Source: Prostheceraeus crozeri
Lineage: Eukaryota; Platyhelminthes; Polycladida; Euryleptidae
DNA length: 64,000 nucleotides
Assembly: GCA_907163375.1 (NCBI GenBank)
Contig: CAJQUW010011503.1
Location: 1 to 64,000, forward strand
Direction: 5' to 3'
Below are positions 44,497-56,232 of this stretch, piece by piece. The stretch's first letter is position 1. The number at the start of each line of letters is the position of its first letter. A program made the translations under genes and the position numbers. The notes below the pieces were generated by a model. That model worked only from the letters and a program-made list of their open reading frames with translations. It had not been told where the DNA came from and ran no database searches.

Positions 44497-46800
44497 CAAG
44501 AAACAGTATATAAATGGACCGACTCATCGTTGTGGTGGAACACTTGATCTACTGATAACATCTGCTGACTTCGAACTCGAGAACATTTCTGTGAAGCCAC
44601 CTGGTATCATCTCTGATCACTCACTTGTGTGCTGCAGTTTACCACTTGCCGTTGCGTCAGAACCACCCACAACCCGCCTAGTTAGATCGTGGCGGCGAGT
44701 CGATCGTGTATCTTTGCGACAAGCGAGGACAGCCCACTGTGTCAGTCTGTTGTTGTCAATAGCGATGTTGATCACTTGACTGACACAGATAACAATGTCC
44801 TCCTTGATATATCAGACCGTCTCGCTCCGCTCCACAACGTTCAGGACCGATCAGATCGACGTGCACCGTGGTTCGATGATGAATGCCGACAGGCTCGTCG
44901 TGATTGTCGTCGCCACGAGCAACGCTATCGTCGCAGTGGAAACATGGCCGATCGTGTACTGTGGATTGACCACACGCGACGTCGTTTACGGTTGTATCGA
45001 CTTAAGAAAACTGCATATTGGAAAGATAAAGTGCAGCGCGACGGATCTACTCCGGCTAGCTTATGGAGATCGCTCTCTACATTAATTGGGCGTGATCGAA
45101 GATCTGAGGTGGCTTCCGAATACAGCGCAGATCAATTTCAGTCATTTTTCAAAGAAAAGATTACCAACATCCGAGCAGTTACAAAGGACAACCAATCATC
45201 ATCTGTACCACAGTCAGCCTCAACATGCTTTACAAGTTTTCATGTAATGAGCGAGGCAGATATTCGTCACGTCATTATGACTTCACCCGTCAAATCATGT
45301 ACTCTTGATCCCATACCGACATTCCTCGTACGTGAATTCATTGACCTCTTACCTTTCATTACCGCAATAGTCAACACTTCTCTGTCGTGTGGAAAACTAC
45401 CTAGCAGTTTAAAACTTGCCATTCTGAGACCTTGTCTCAAAAAGACGACTCTTGACCCGACGGATATGGCGAACTACAGACCAATATCAAATTTACCATT
45501 TTTGTCAAAAATCATCGAACGTGCTGTTGCTCAACAGATCAATGCCTATCTTATTGAGGAAAACCTTCTACCACGGTGCCAATCAGCCTACAGAAAATTT
45601 CATTCAACCGAAACGGCCTTGCTACGAGTTACATCGGATGTTCTCACTGCTGCTGACGATCGATGTGTGACACTCCTGAGCCTGCTCGACATGTCAGCTG
45701 CGTTTGACTGTGTCGATCACGAGCTACTACTCCTTCGACTTGAAAACCAATTTGGTTTTAAATCCGACGTTCTCCGCTGGGTGACATCTTTCCTAACGAA
45801 CCGTTTGGAACGGTTTCAAACATCCAATTCAGTATCAACCACACAGCAAATGTGTCAAGGCATCCCCCAAGGCTCAGTCTTAGGGCCCTTGCTATTCAAC
45901 CTGTACACAGCTGAGTTAAGTACCATCGTGGAATCCCATGGCATGCAGTTCCATCAGTACGCAGACGACTGTCAAATGTACATTAGCGTGCCCAGTGATG
46001 AAGCCCAGTCTGCTATCGACCGACTGTCCTGCTGCGTTTCTGACCTAGGGGACTCGTTGATGGCCTCCAGACTTCGACTTAATCCAGAGAAGACAATCGT
46101 TATCTGGTTGGGATCCAGGCAGCAAGTTGCAAAGATTAAACCTGCTAGCGTCGACATTTTGTCTACATCGATCACGCCTGTCGAGTCAGTGCGCAATCTT
46201 GGCGTTATACTGGACAGTAACCTAACGATGTCTGCAAACGTTACAGCTGTTTGCCGATCAGCCTTTTGCTTCCTACGCCAGCTAAGACCAGTCATCCACT
46301 CCCTACCAACCGACGCTGCTAAGACTTTAGTTCATGCTTTTGTATCATCTCGTGTTGATTACTGCAGTTCACTTTTCTACAATATCTCGGATGTTCTTCT
46401 ACGTCGTCTCCAAGCGGTACAGAACGCAGCAGCCCGCCTGATCACGGGAACTCGGCGACGTGATCATATCACTCCGGTCCTCCTTGAGCTTCATTGGCTC
46501 CCAGTACGGCAAAGGATAAAGTATCGGTTAGCAGTCCATGTTTTCAAAGTCCTACACGGCATGTCTCCGGACTATATTGCAGATGAGTGCACCCTAATCA
46601 AGCATCCTGGGGATCGCAAATTAAGGTCATATGATGTGTTGACATGTGCCGTACGTAGATCACATACGCGACTTGGTGATCGAGCCTTCGCGTGTGCTGG
46701 ACCTAAACTATGGAACAGCCTCCCTATCCATCTCAGGGACAGTGACCTACAGCTGAATACCTTTCGTCGGTCACTGAAAACTTTTCTATTCAGCGCCTAG
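44497..46800 (+). pseudogene. LINE ORF2: end of endonuclease, reverse transcriptase, C-terminus
   Basis: The first stretch, from 44497 to about 44740, completes the endonuclease (GGTLDLLITSADFEL, IISDHSLVCCSLP) and leads to WRRVDRVSLRQA. A single frameshift in about 44725-44745 moves to the frame that runs open to 46800. The RT has ANYRPISNLPFLSKIIER, LSLLDMSAAFDCVDHELL, GIPQGSVLGPLLFNLY and HQYADDCQMYIS with both catalytic aspartates. The thumb and C-terminal domain (RLITGTRRRDHITPVLLELH, GPKLWNSLP) are complete. About 690 codons are unbroken, so the LINE was young when the piggyBac split it. Confidence 0.92.
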
Positions 46801-46862
46801 TGACTTTTACTGTTTTTGTGCGCTCTATAAATGCTCTTATAAATAAATATATTTTTGGAATA

Positions 46863-47685
46863 CGATTTTGATCCTTATTCATTTCCCAATCAACGTCAAT
46901 TGCTTCCATGTGAAATAGCTGAAAGAACTTGACTGAATACTGATTCTTATATATTTTCAAATTGCATTCATGCTCTCAATTTTTCAGTTTTCATGTGTCT
47001 ATTTCACTGACTGTAAATCCAAAATGATGTGCTTCATACAAAATAGATTTATCGGCCTCCCGTACGATCACTGTGTAGAAATGTGATGTTCCTCGAATGA
47101 CCCACTTCGTTCCATGTTTACCTTGCAGCATGCAAATGAGACCGGAAGTATTCTCCGTCTACAAAACGAAGCGTTTTCAAGACTCTTTCATTAGATTTTG
47201 TGTGTACCGGTAATTTCATACGATGTCTTGTATTTTATGTATTTTCACTATTTTTATGCAATAATAATACTTGTATTTGATTATGCCTCAAATGAAAATC
47301 GAGAGGCTGTACAGAGACATGCCACAGCTCATGAAATTACAAGTTCAAGACAAGGTTGGACCTTGGGTGACGTTGAGTGCTCAACCCAATGTTTCAAAAA
47401 CTTCGTCTGTGAAAATAACCTTGGCCCAAGTTTTAAACATCGTTTTCGGCAGATTTTTCACTTATCTTTAACCCTCGCCACACTCGGGGCGTTTTTGCCC
47501 CCCCCCTGGCGAAATTTGTGAATATCTTTCAAACAAAACAAGCTACAGCCACCAGATTACTTTCTACGTATTCTGCAACTTTTGACAGAGGGAACGTAAA
47601 CTTGGCACTATTCTTTTGGCATGAGATCTATTTGAAAATTTGAATGTTTGGAATTGTTGACTGATTCCGGTGTATTCGCCTTTAA
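46863..47685. other. Mostly unassigned; holds a possible solo piggyBac-like end
   Basis: TTAACCCTCGCCACACTCGG at 47468-47487, followed by GGCG and a T5GC8 run, resembles a piggyBac terminus behind a TTAA; no partner end was found. A frame at 47287-47471 (MKIERLYRDMPQLMKLQVQD) looks somewhat protein-like but has no recognised motif or clear splice limits. Confidence 0.35.
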
Positions 47686-48365
47686 CCCTTATCAGGCCAA
47701 GTTTTTCGGAACCTTTTGTTGGCCAAGTATTTACATCTTGTCAACAACCTATTTTTTTCAGAAGTTGACCACTGAATTCATTTCTTAATGAAGGATTGTT
47801 AATGTCAAAGATAGATTGTTACATGCTGATACATGATGCTTGAATATGTATAATATACTATGCACAGTAAGCCTGACGTACAGTTTTGTGTGTAGGCCTA
47901 CTAATTTGTTATAATTTCGATACTAGCGAAACTTTAGCTGTATTTTGTTCATGTTCATGCTGGACTTGCTTTCCTATCATTGAGGTTTGGATATTCATGT
48001 TGATGACAGTGGCAATCATTAAATTAAGCTAGAGTGATTATAGGCATTTTGTTCAAGCATGTCTTCATACTTCAGGTCGATTTGTAGATGAATTTAGATA
48101 AAATCAGCCTCAGTGCGCAACAACATCGGATTCCATGCATCTTTGCAGTGGCAATTAAGTCTTGTAGAAGTTGTTTGAATATGTAACGACACGTTTTTCT
48201 TGTTTTAACGCTGCCGCTCTCTTGAAAATTGTACAAGCAATACAGCAACTGTAACCTCGATCATGTTGTGATTGCGATATCCATTGACCATATGCACAAC
48301 GAACTGGATTTTGTTGTAATCCAAAATGATCAATATGGCTTCTTCAACATTGCGCTAAAAGTGTA

Positions 48366-49758
48366 CAGTATTAGCCATGGCATTAGAAATTTTTAATTAT
48401 CTTGTAAAAAAGAGGGAAATCATCATTAAACCAAAATATGCACATGTATCATCGATTATTTGATTACAAAAATATCAGAAAACAATGTGTAACACGAAAA
48501 TCAAGGAGCATCAATACAGGAAAATCAATACTTCGTAGCGTGTCCTTTGTTTTTCAAAACTTTTTTGATACGGTTTGGCATTGAAAATACCAGGTTTTTG
48601 CACAGTTGGGCACTGATGTCACGGCACCAAACAGACTTTATCACTTCCTCAAGATGACTGAGGGATGTGATTTCAATCTTTGATATTTTTCCTTCATAAT
48701 TGCCCATAAATTTTCAATCGGATTCAAGTCGGGTGAGTAACTCGGCCAATCAAGCACTTCGATCTGATTGGTGTTCAGCCACTCAGTTACAGTTTTTGCT
48801 TTATGACATGGTGCGGAGTCGTGTTGAAATATCTCGCATGATAGGACATTCATCCAGAGAGGCACTTTGTCACACAGAACATTCTAGTATCGTTGAGAAT
48901 TCATCATTTGACCTTTTGGGACAAAATAGAGACCACCGCGGCCATCGTAGGAGAAACATCCCCAAACCATAATTTGTGGGCAATGCTTTACGGTCGTTGT
49001 TACAAATCGCGGATCGTAGGGATTTGATGCAGGAGGTCGACGGACAAGGCCCCGCACATTATTGAATTGTCTAAAAGTACTCTCATCGGAAAATAGCACT
49101 TTTACCCAGTCTTCCGATGTCCAATGAGCATATTTTCGGCAAAATTCAATACGGCGTTTCACAGCTGCCTTCGGCATCAAGGGCTTGAGATGAACTTGTA
49201 ATCTTCTTCTGATGGTGCATGTCGACACGTTGGAAAACGAAGGAAGCACAGCTTTGACTTTAGAAGATGTAATGAAAGGTTGACTATTCACCAATCGCTT
49301 CAAAAGAGCATCATCTCGTCGGGTAGTTTTCTATTCGGACCTTTGCGCTCTTCAGAAATCACTCCGTTGATAATGCGATTCACTGTAGAGCAAGACAATA
49401 ACAATCGATCGGCGATTGCATTTTGTCGATAACCTTCTTCGTGTAAAATAAGAACTTGAGCTTTTTAAGTTGCGCTGATGTCTGCTTTCCTACCCATGTC
49501 AATGAGAATTCGTCGATGTATCAGAATTTGTGACGCTTCGCCTACTTAACACTACAGGTTGCATGAAAGAAAAATCTACAAATTATCATAGAAAGCTGAC
49601 ATTTCTTCTCTAATGAATCAGCATATGAATTTGAATAAAGAGCGTCATAGAAAGCCAACAGATTCAGACACTATGAGAGTTATATTTAGATGTTAATGAC
49701 CTTATATCTCTACCAAATCGTATTTTGCAGAAAATTTCTAATGCCATGGCCAATACTG
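48366..49758 (-). mobile_element. Tc1-type DNA transposon, decayed
   Basis: Flanked by TA (48364-48365 and 49759-49760), with inverted ends CAGTATTAGCCATGGCATTA and CAGTATTGGCCATGGCATTA. The length is 1393 bp and the transposase is on the minus strand. Confidence 0.9.
48525..49500 (-). pseudogene. Tc1-type transposase pseudogene
   Basis: From the N-terminus: a paired-like helix region near 49330-49500 in broken frames (MGRKADISAT-like start, at 49498); then VSTCTIRRRLQVHLKP, CRKYAHWTSEDWVKVLFSDE (first catalytic Asp), VRRPPASNPYDPRFV and IMVWGCFSYDGRG (49303-48884). In the next frame [19 protein letters not shown] (second Asp) is followed by [20 protein letters not shown] (final Glu), with 34 residues between, the DD34E spacing (48865-48641). 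The tail is in a third frame (48707-48525, ending IKKVLKNKGHATKY). At least three frameshifts are present, so the copy is dead. Confidence 0.9.
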
Positions 49759-50099
49759 TAATATGAGAGAGGAAACATTTCTCTACTTGTGTTGTTTCTG
49801 GTGCTCTTTGATGCCTACAGCGTACAGAAGAGCACAATAACTTTGTTGTCATCATAAAAAGATAAGCAACCGTTGAATGAGTTTCTCCTCCCATCGTCGA
49901 CTTCAGTTCAATAGGTTTTGCATCGATAAGCCATCACGGCTCTATCACTGTGATTCCCAATCAAAGCCTTTGAGACAAAATAGCGATGTATGAAGATGTC
50001 CTTTCCAATTGGCATGTATCAAGCAGATTCAACAAGATTAGGCCTACTTCATCATTAGCAAGAATATTGCAATGTACTGATAGTATTATTATGCCACGC

Positions 50100-50397
50100 A
50101 ACGTGCTATCTACAGAGGCTTTGCGAGAAGAACATCTAGAAGAATTTAGTACCGAATGACGCGACTTCTTTCGCAACTTGCTACCTATGTAGGCTTTGCG
50201 AGAAGAACATCTAGAAGAATTTAGTACCGAATGACGCGACTTCTGCAACTTGCTACCTATGTAGGCTTTGCGAGAAGAACATCTAGAAGAATTTAGTACC
50301 GAATGACGCGACTTCTGCAACTTGCTACCTATGTAGGCTTTGCGAGAAGAACATCTAGAAGAATTTAGTACCGAATGACGCGACTTCTTTCGCATAG
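50100..50397 (-). repeat. 72-75 bp tandem repeat, in frame on the minus strand
   Basis: Four units, with AGGCTTTGCGAGAAGAACAT starting at 50116, 50191, 50263 and 50335 (spacings 75, 72, 72). All spacings are multiples of three. The minus-strand frame 49961-50395 reads a repeated basic peptide, SRHSVLNSSRCSSRKAYIG. The repeat lies inside the candidate piggyBac-like element, where the N-terminus of a minus-strand gene would be. Spacers between repeats are absent, so it is not a CRISPR array. Confidence 0.85.
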
Positions 50398-50812
50398 AAG
50401 ACCAGCTTGCATCGTTGACTTTTCATGATACAAGTTGTTCATTTGACAGTGGCTCCTCTTGGAGAAGATTGTTTTGAGTTGAACGACTCCAGCAATCTTC
50501 TGACAGGTGCGTCATTCGATGACGACCGAAACAATGTACACCAAACAGCGCTGACAGACAAATATGAGCCATGAAACTATCTAAAAATGACTAATTTGTC
50601 GCTGTTGACAAAATGTAGACGCTTGGCCTGATTGAGTGAAGTGTCATAAAATCTGATGCAGTAATGATTTCGAGGATGTGATATCTGGAAAGAGCAGTAA
50701 AAAAAGTACCCATCGTCCATAAATTTCAGCTTGGTGCATCTATTAGTGTTTGTACCGAATTTTGAAATGTGAATGTTGACAATTTGTATACGCTTGGCCT
50801 GATAAGGATTAG

Positions 50813-51268
50813 TGTATCTTACAGTATCAGTTCTTGATGAAATGAGTTGAGATAAAGGATTCCTATCAATGTAAAGATATCCACAAATGCTTCTGAATTC
50901 TTCTTTTCACAAACTTTTTGAATTTGAAATCATCTGCCTACTATGTATGCGTGTTTGAAATTCAAATTTCAAATATGATTTTATATTATTTTTGTACTTT
51001 TTAGTTCTTCATCTAATCAGCAATTATTGAAAATTTTCAGAATGATGTTGCTTGTAGCCTCAGTGTCTCGATAAAAGTTCATCGAATTGTGTTGTTTCTT
51101 CACCTACAGAAACTAAATACTCAAATTTAGTATTTATATTTGTGTTGAACTAAAAGTTTGAATTTTTTGACCTCATCTAATACATCTCAATCAATCAATC
51201 TCAACGATTCATAATCATCATTTTGTTAAGGGTTGTCTTGCCCTAGAGAAAATAATTTTGCTTCACCT
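50813..51268. other. Non-coding stretch
   Basis: AT-rich; no gene, repeat end or motif recognised. Confidence 0.35.
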
Positions 51269-52756
51269 GCCAAGCAGGGACTCCTGGACCCCCATTGCTC
51301 TAATGTATTATTATCACTTTTTGATGCTAAGTAATCGACTCTATTTCATATAATCACAAACTTTAAAGCACATCAATGTTTAGAAACGTTATTTCGATGA
51401 CTGAAAATCATCCAGGACGCTTTCTGAGTGCAGTTCAGAGTTCTCATTTTTAAGTTTGCCATCTCGATGCTGCAAGCAAGAATAATGTATAATTTAGCAT
51501 ATCAATATGAGGAGTTGAATGGCAAAAATTGAGTTTGGTGATGCCAATCAAGTAGTGTTCTATGAATGCAACTAAATTTTATACCGAACGCATAATTACA
51601 TAACATACAAAATACATAGATAAAAAATACATTCCTATGTCTGTATTAGTAGCGTGTGCACCTCATCATGCTTTTCTCTGCCTCCTATTGTTCAGGCTAA
51701 TGTGTGCATGATCGCATTCAAGGCAGTTGAGGACATATTCTTCTTTTGTATACTTTTTACATGAAGTTCCGCCGACAATTGTAAATGTTTCGCCTGTTTT
51801 TTGGCTTCAAGAGGTTGGTATAGGCTACCCGAATTCTTTGATGAAGCAATAGTATTATTCACGTAATCTGCTCGCGTCAGGATAGCCCAAGGTGTAAATT
51901 ATGCTCCCATTTCGTGTAGGTCTATGTCATAGGACCATCGTCTGCCTTTGGGCTTGCAGATTTTATGGTATCGGAGGTGTTTGTCCCTAACATCCAAACC
52001 ATATATAATTTTGCATGTGCTCATGGATTGTAATCGGCTTTGTGTTGCTCTTTCCCTGAGCAGGGACATTGAATGGAACTATTGTTTGGTTATTCCAAAA
52101 CGAAACGTCAAGATGCGGCAGATTAGGCCTATTCCTTTTCTGTTTGGAGGTTCCTAATTTCGCAGGCCTACCACGTGTCTTCACACACAATGTGGTTTAG
52201 ACACGACGGTATTCTGCTACTTTCAAAAACGTCCATACAACTCCTCATGGTGACATTATCAGACCATTACAGCTAAACATCATGGACACTTAGCAACACT
52301 CCACTCTCTTAACGTGACCGCGGTCGGTTTGTTAACTGTGGCTGGTGACAATCGAGGTATAGAAGTTTCATCATTCTTCGGTTGCCATTTCTGTGGAAAT
52401 TTATATCGTCAGAGTCCTTGTGTGATCATCTACATTCATTTGTGTGATATCATCATCGTTTTCTTATAATCTGGAGAAATTGCTCTTCGTTCGTCGGTCT
52501 CAGTGTCTCATCTTGGCTGTCTGCATTGTGCGTGCTTGTGGAGTGTAGAAATCGCATTTTCACGTCACTGCATAGGTCACAAGAATCTGCCATATTAAAG
52601 ACCTATCAGTTCAACAAACTGAATTGACAGTCACAGCAGAAGTGTAGAGTAGTGCATTCTTTGATAGATAGTCAGAACCGACTTCAAGCAGTATGCAGTT
52701 TTCTAAGAAAGAAGATTGAAATAATGAAACACAACAACATATGAATTGAAAAAGAA

Positions 52757-53125
52757 ATGATGGATGAGGTGGAGCAAATAGTAAGTCGAAGAAATAATGT
52801 CATCATTGTTGGATTGAGGGAGGATGATTGTGGAAACTTGAAGACTAGGAGCAAGAATGACCAAAACAAATTCAATGCCCTGCTGAGTGAGATGAACATC
52901 GCTGACCAAGAGTCATTTTCTTTCGGACGCATTGGTAGATTGAATTCCACAAGACCAAGACTAATTCAACTGCGATTCAATAACTATAGGACGAAACTAA
53001 AAGCTCTCAAACATACCAAGAATCTGCGACAGTCGAATACATACAAGGGTGCATACCTAAATAATGATCTGACGAATAACCAATTCAATTCAATTTATTG
53101 TATTCACTACATGTTGCAGAAATGA
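52757..53125 (+). pseudogene. LINE ORF1-like RNA-binding protein fragment
   Basis: The pattern RRNNVIIVGLREDDCG, then SFGRIGRLNSTRPRLIQLRF, LKALKHTKNLRQ and AYLNNDLTNNQ is that of the RRM-like and C-terminal domains of LINE ORF1 proteins, which coat the element RNA. The usual coiled coil would lie before 52757 and is not seen intact. The frame ends shortly after the DLTNNQ motif, as expected close to the natural end of the family domain. It has no partner ORF2 of full length behind it. Confidence 0.65.
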
Positions 53126-53205
53126 CACCAAAGAAGAGAAATGAAGGCTTTGAGAGATGAATTGCAAATGAGGAGAGATTCAGGTCAGGATGTAGTTCTT
53201 CCGTA

Positions 53206-53774
53206 TTGGACGATTATTCATCTACTGGTGTCATAACTCTCGATTTAAAAAAGGCCTTCGCTTGTCTAGATCATGGGAGCTTATTCAGGCCTCTGATAAG
53301 TATAAATCTCCACGAGATTTTCTACTTCGGTGTTGTGACTTCCTTCAAAATCACCGTCAAAGGCAAAAAATTAAGAAAGGACTGTTAGAGCTCGATTGTG
53401 CGCGTCACCTCTGACGTCCCGCAAGGGAGAACCTTCCTCCGTTTTTATTCTTTGTACACATGCGAACTCAGCAACCATCGAACAATGACACCTTCATTTC
53501 CAAGTATGCTGACGACGTCGTTATTGGCATTCCCATTCGCGCAAATGTAGACTTAGAACTTTCTATCAGAGAGGATCAACACGCAGAAAATCGGTGTAAC
53601 ACTCACGGGTTAAAACTGAACAAAAAGAAAACGAAAATGATGAATATCAAGAAGCCTAATCTTTCTGTTCCCTTACCATCCAATGTTGAATTCGTGTGGC
53701 AGCTTCGGATTCTTGTTGTGATCTACAATGAAGAATTTTCTTGGCATAGCCATGTAGAGAATATCTGCAACTAG
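53206..53774 (+). pseudogene. LINE reverse transcriptase fragment
   Basis: VITLDLKKAFACLDHGSLF (RT motif A, 53206-53388), a degenerate SDVPQGRTF-like stretch near 53410-53440 (motif B), then FISKYADDVVIGI with the catalytic YADD, and GLKLNKKKTKMMNIKK (53460-53774). The pieces are in different frames, with at least one stop between them near 53385. Thumb and C-terminal domain are absent. It cannot make an active enzyme. Confidence 0.8.
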
Positions 53775-54255
53775 CGTAAGAAAAAGATGGATATCTCATC
53801 GAATCATACGTGGATTCGACTGTCAGTGCCAAAAGTTCACTCCATTGCACATAAGAAAGCAGAATACAGCATTGAAACTGTTTCATGGTATCTCCGATCA
53901 AAGACATCCTCTTCATGCACTCTTACCAGATACGTTGCTCCGATCTCGAACATATAGAGTTCCACTGTCTCGAACTGTTTCTCGTCACTCCTCTTTCCTT
54001 CCTGTATAACTTTGTGCAATCAAGTTTGTAAGCATTCGCAAGATTTCACGCAGATCGATGATTTGAAGTTTTTATTTTTAGATCATTTTTGCGCCAGCGA
54101 TGACTTAATTTGTGTTTTGTGATACTTTTCACTACAAGAAATAAACATACTTGCTTGCATCAATAAATACTGCAAGGAAGCGCGGATTGTAGAGAGAACT
54201 TGACGGATTCCGTAACAGGGTCCAGGAGAGCCTGCTTGGCAGGTGAAGCATTTCT

Positions 54256-54898
54256 AGGTCGTAGCACTATAACAAATAATAATTGGCGGTCAAACCTTTA
54301 CATGTGACTTCATTATGCCAATTCATGAAAAGTCACGGAAGAACTTTCGGATGCATTCATTATTTACATTTCTATAGCTAATTGAATATTGAAAGACCTT
54401 GCAAAGCAAGACAACCGCTAACTATCCTGACAAGATCTTTCGATTAATGTATGGTTAGTTGCAATTTTCCATTTCAAATTGTGATCTAATAGAAATTTGT
54501 TGAAAAATTGGTGTTTTTTACTTTTGACATCCACCTCAGCCCAGAGATGACCTTGAAAATATAGATAGTAGACATAATGCTGTTTTACTGACCTTTCCAT
54601 TGTTGTGTGGTTTGGCAAAATTGTCACAACATTTTGGGAGATCAGAGAGATTTTGGGTGAATTCGCCTCCCAAACGCAGTGGGGGCGAGCGTTCGCATGC
54701 GATCAGCCATTAAGAAACCAGATGTAATAATATCTTTTGAATTCATGGCCTCAAGAAAACTTCTATATGATATGTGATTGATTCTATTGAATCCCATAGG
54801 AAGCAACAGGAAAAGCTGTTCAAAATATTTTCCAAAGCAGATGTAGAAATTAGGCACATGTAGATATCATTATAAACAGGGACATTTATAATAGCATA
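54256..54898. other. Non-coding stretch
   Basis: No gene recognised; it may hold the displaced outer part of the right inverted repeat (54395-54420). Confidence 0.35.
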
Positions 54899-54900
54899 TA

Positions 54901-56230
54901 AGGTGGATGAGGTGAATAAGGCCCAGCTGATAATAAGGCCCACTTGCTAGATCTCGGAAACCGCTTAACGAATTTAAGCGCAACAAAAAAGAAATGAAAA
55001 TATATCTAATTTTAAATAAGTGTCAGAAGATTTATCGATTTTGGTCCAGTGGATCAGATTCTATAGCATCTCAAAAAAAAAGTACATTCAAATTTCTTCT
55101 TTGATCTAATATTTGCTCTTCATTTGTTCAAGGATTTCATGACAAAATATTGGTGTAATGAGCTTTTAACATGGAAAATTATCTCTGGCGTATCCTCTCT
55201 ATGACCTTATATGGTAGTTTCATTTCTAAGTTCGGGAAAGTACGAAAAAGCACTGATTATAAAAAGATGTCAATGTAGCCAATAAGGCCCATACAAAATG
55301 CTAGTAATAAGGCCCGGGCCTATCACAGTATAATCAGTACTCCGAAAATCCAACGAAGTTCAGATCCACGTAAGCGTATATAGTCTTGCGTAGAAAGCAC
55401 AACTACTTAGGACCTACAAAAGAACTTTTTACTAATAAAAAGCGCTTTAAGCAAGCATCTGTTCTATCCACGAAGCAAACAAGTAGGCCCAAGCTCAGTT
55501 GTAGAAAAGTAGAGCAAGCTGCCAATAAATCGTGGGATTACAAAATTTGTGAGGAAGATGAAAAGTTAGATAGGCTTATGAGATAGCATGTGATGACTGA
55601 TTGGGTACACAAAGATTGTGTTGGTTTAAGTCATGGAAGTGATGAAGATGAGTTCCTATTTGTTTGTCCTGACTGTTCCAATGTAGGCCTATAAAGTCTG
55701 TGTTCATGACTGATAATATAATAGAGAGATTATACAATACCAAATACAAGGTTTCACCATCATATAGTTATTTTTTCCTCGTGTTAAAAATGTCTTGTTT
55801 TTCAATAAAAGTCGATGTATTTGAATGAACAATTTTGGTTTTTCTTTTTTACATAGGGGCTTAACTTAAGTCCTAACTTTGAATTACAAGAACATATTAG
55901 ATTTAACCTCATTCTATGCGTACCAGAAGAATCCATTGTATATAGCCAGATGTTAGAAATGACTTATAAGCTACGTAAATTGAATACATAAATTAAAAAC
56001 AAAAGTGGGCCTTATTATTACCTACACGTGTCGGTAATAAGGCCCACTCGGTGATTTTTCATCTTTTTGCTCGTGCACCAGAAGTTTCGCAATAATCGAC
56101 ATGAACTTCTCACACATGTCAGCTGCCCCAGAAATAGATAATTTGAATATAAATTCGAAGTATTTAATCAAAAATTCAAGACTGTAGAGCTCTAAGTCTG
56201 TTAGGTGGGCCTTATTCACCTCACCCACCT
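54901..56230 (+). mobile_element. Deletion derivative of a pogo-like DNA transposon
   Basis: The ends are AGGTGGATGAGGTGAATAAG and, inverted, AGGTGGGTGAGGTGAATAAG, flanked by TA (54899-54900 and 56231-56232). AATAAGGCCC recurs at least six times in both orientations (54914, 54933, 55282, 55308, inverted at 56009, direct at 56032), as subterminal repeats. The interior keeps only the C-terminal part of a protein. Ends and TA duplication fit the pogo/mariner group; the assignment is inference. Confidence 0.75.
55386..55698 (+). pseudogene. C-terminal PHD-type finger of a pogo-like transposase
   Basis: A basic linker (RPKLSCRKVEQAANKSW) is followed by DYKICEEDEKLDRLMR, an in-frame TAG at 55584-55586, then DWVHKDCVGLSH and DEFLFVCPDCSNVGL with a stop at 55696-55698. 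The C...WxHxxC...CPxC pattern is a PHD-type finger, known as the C-terminal appendage of many invertebrate pogo/jerky-like transposases. The DDE domain is missing. The first pair of cysteines of the finger is incomplete. Confidence 0.6.
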
Positions 56231-56232
56231 TA

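Larger units (their letters stand above)
40360..46862 (+). mobile_element. L2/CR1-type LINE, split by a piggyBac
   Basis: The order is: leader (about 40360-40677), endonuclease (40678-41435), the piggyBac insertion (41436-44492), the end of the endonuclease domain (44497-44690), the RT and C-terminus to 46800, and a short 3' end with CTATAAATGCTCTTATAAATAAAT. Such an ending is usual in L2/CR1 elements. Without the insertion the LINE is about 3.4 kb and close to full length. The 5' boundary is approximate. Confidence 0.88.
47686..50808. mobile_element. Candidate piggyBac-like element carrying a Tc1 element
   Basis: The left end is CCCTTATCAGGCCAAG after TTAA (47682-47685). The right end is CTTGGCCTGATAAGGA before TTAG (50809-50812), a one-base variant of TTAA. 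A second motif, GTTGACAxxATGTAxAxxCTTGGCC, recurs inside both ends (inverted near 47720-47740, direct near 50600 and 50780), so the subterminal structure is also shared. No piggyBac transposase was recognised, so it is either non-autonomous or too decayed. The length without the nested Tc1 is about 1.7 kb. Confidence 0.55.
52300..54165 (+). mobile_element. LINE relic with ORF1 and partial RT
   Basis: A probable leader (from about 52300) precedes an ORF1-like frame (52757-53125), RT pieces (53206-53774) and an AATAAA-type 3' end near 54140-54165. The whole endonuclease and the first part of RT are missing between ORF1 and RT, so the copy has a large internal deletion besides frameshifts. Both limits are approximate. 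Confidence 0.65.
51269..54255. repeat. Inverted repeat pair bracketing a LINE relic
   Basis: GCTTCACCTGCCAAGCAGGG (51269 on) and its complement CCTGCTTGGCAGGTGAAGC (ending near 54250) match over about 31 bp, including CTCCTGGACC. A further match of the outer flank (CAAGACAACCCTTAAC inverted near 51230; CAAGACAACCGCTAAC near 54408) is displaced by about 130 bp on the right. They may be TIRs of an unnamed DNA element into which the LINE inserted, or two inverted copies of an interspersed repeat. No target duplication is clear. Confidence 0.5.

Noticed and set aside
47198-47521. Possible exon (MKIERLYRDMPQLMKLQVQD)
   Set aside because: The peptide looks plausible, but there is no convincing splice limit or family motif, and a competing frame overlaps it.
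50100-50397. CRISPR-like array
   Set aside because: The units abut directly without unique spacers, are 72-75 bp long, and lie within a eukaryotic transposon context.
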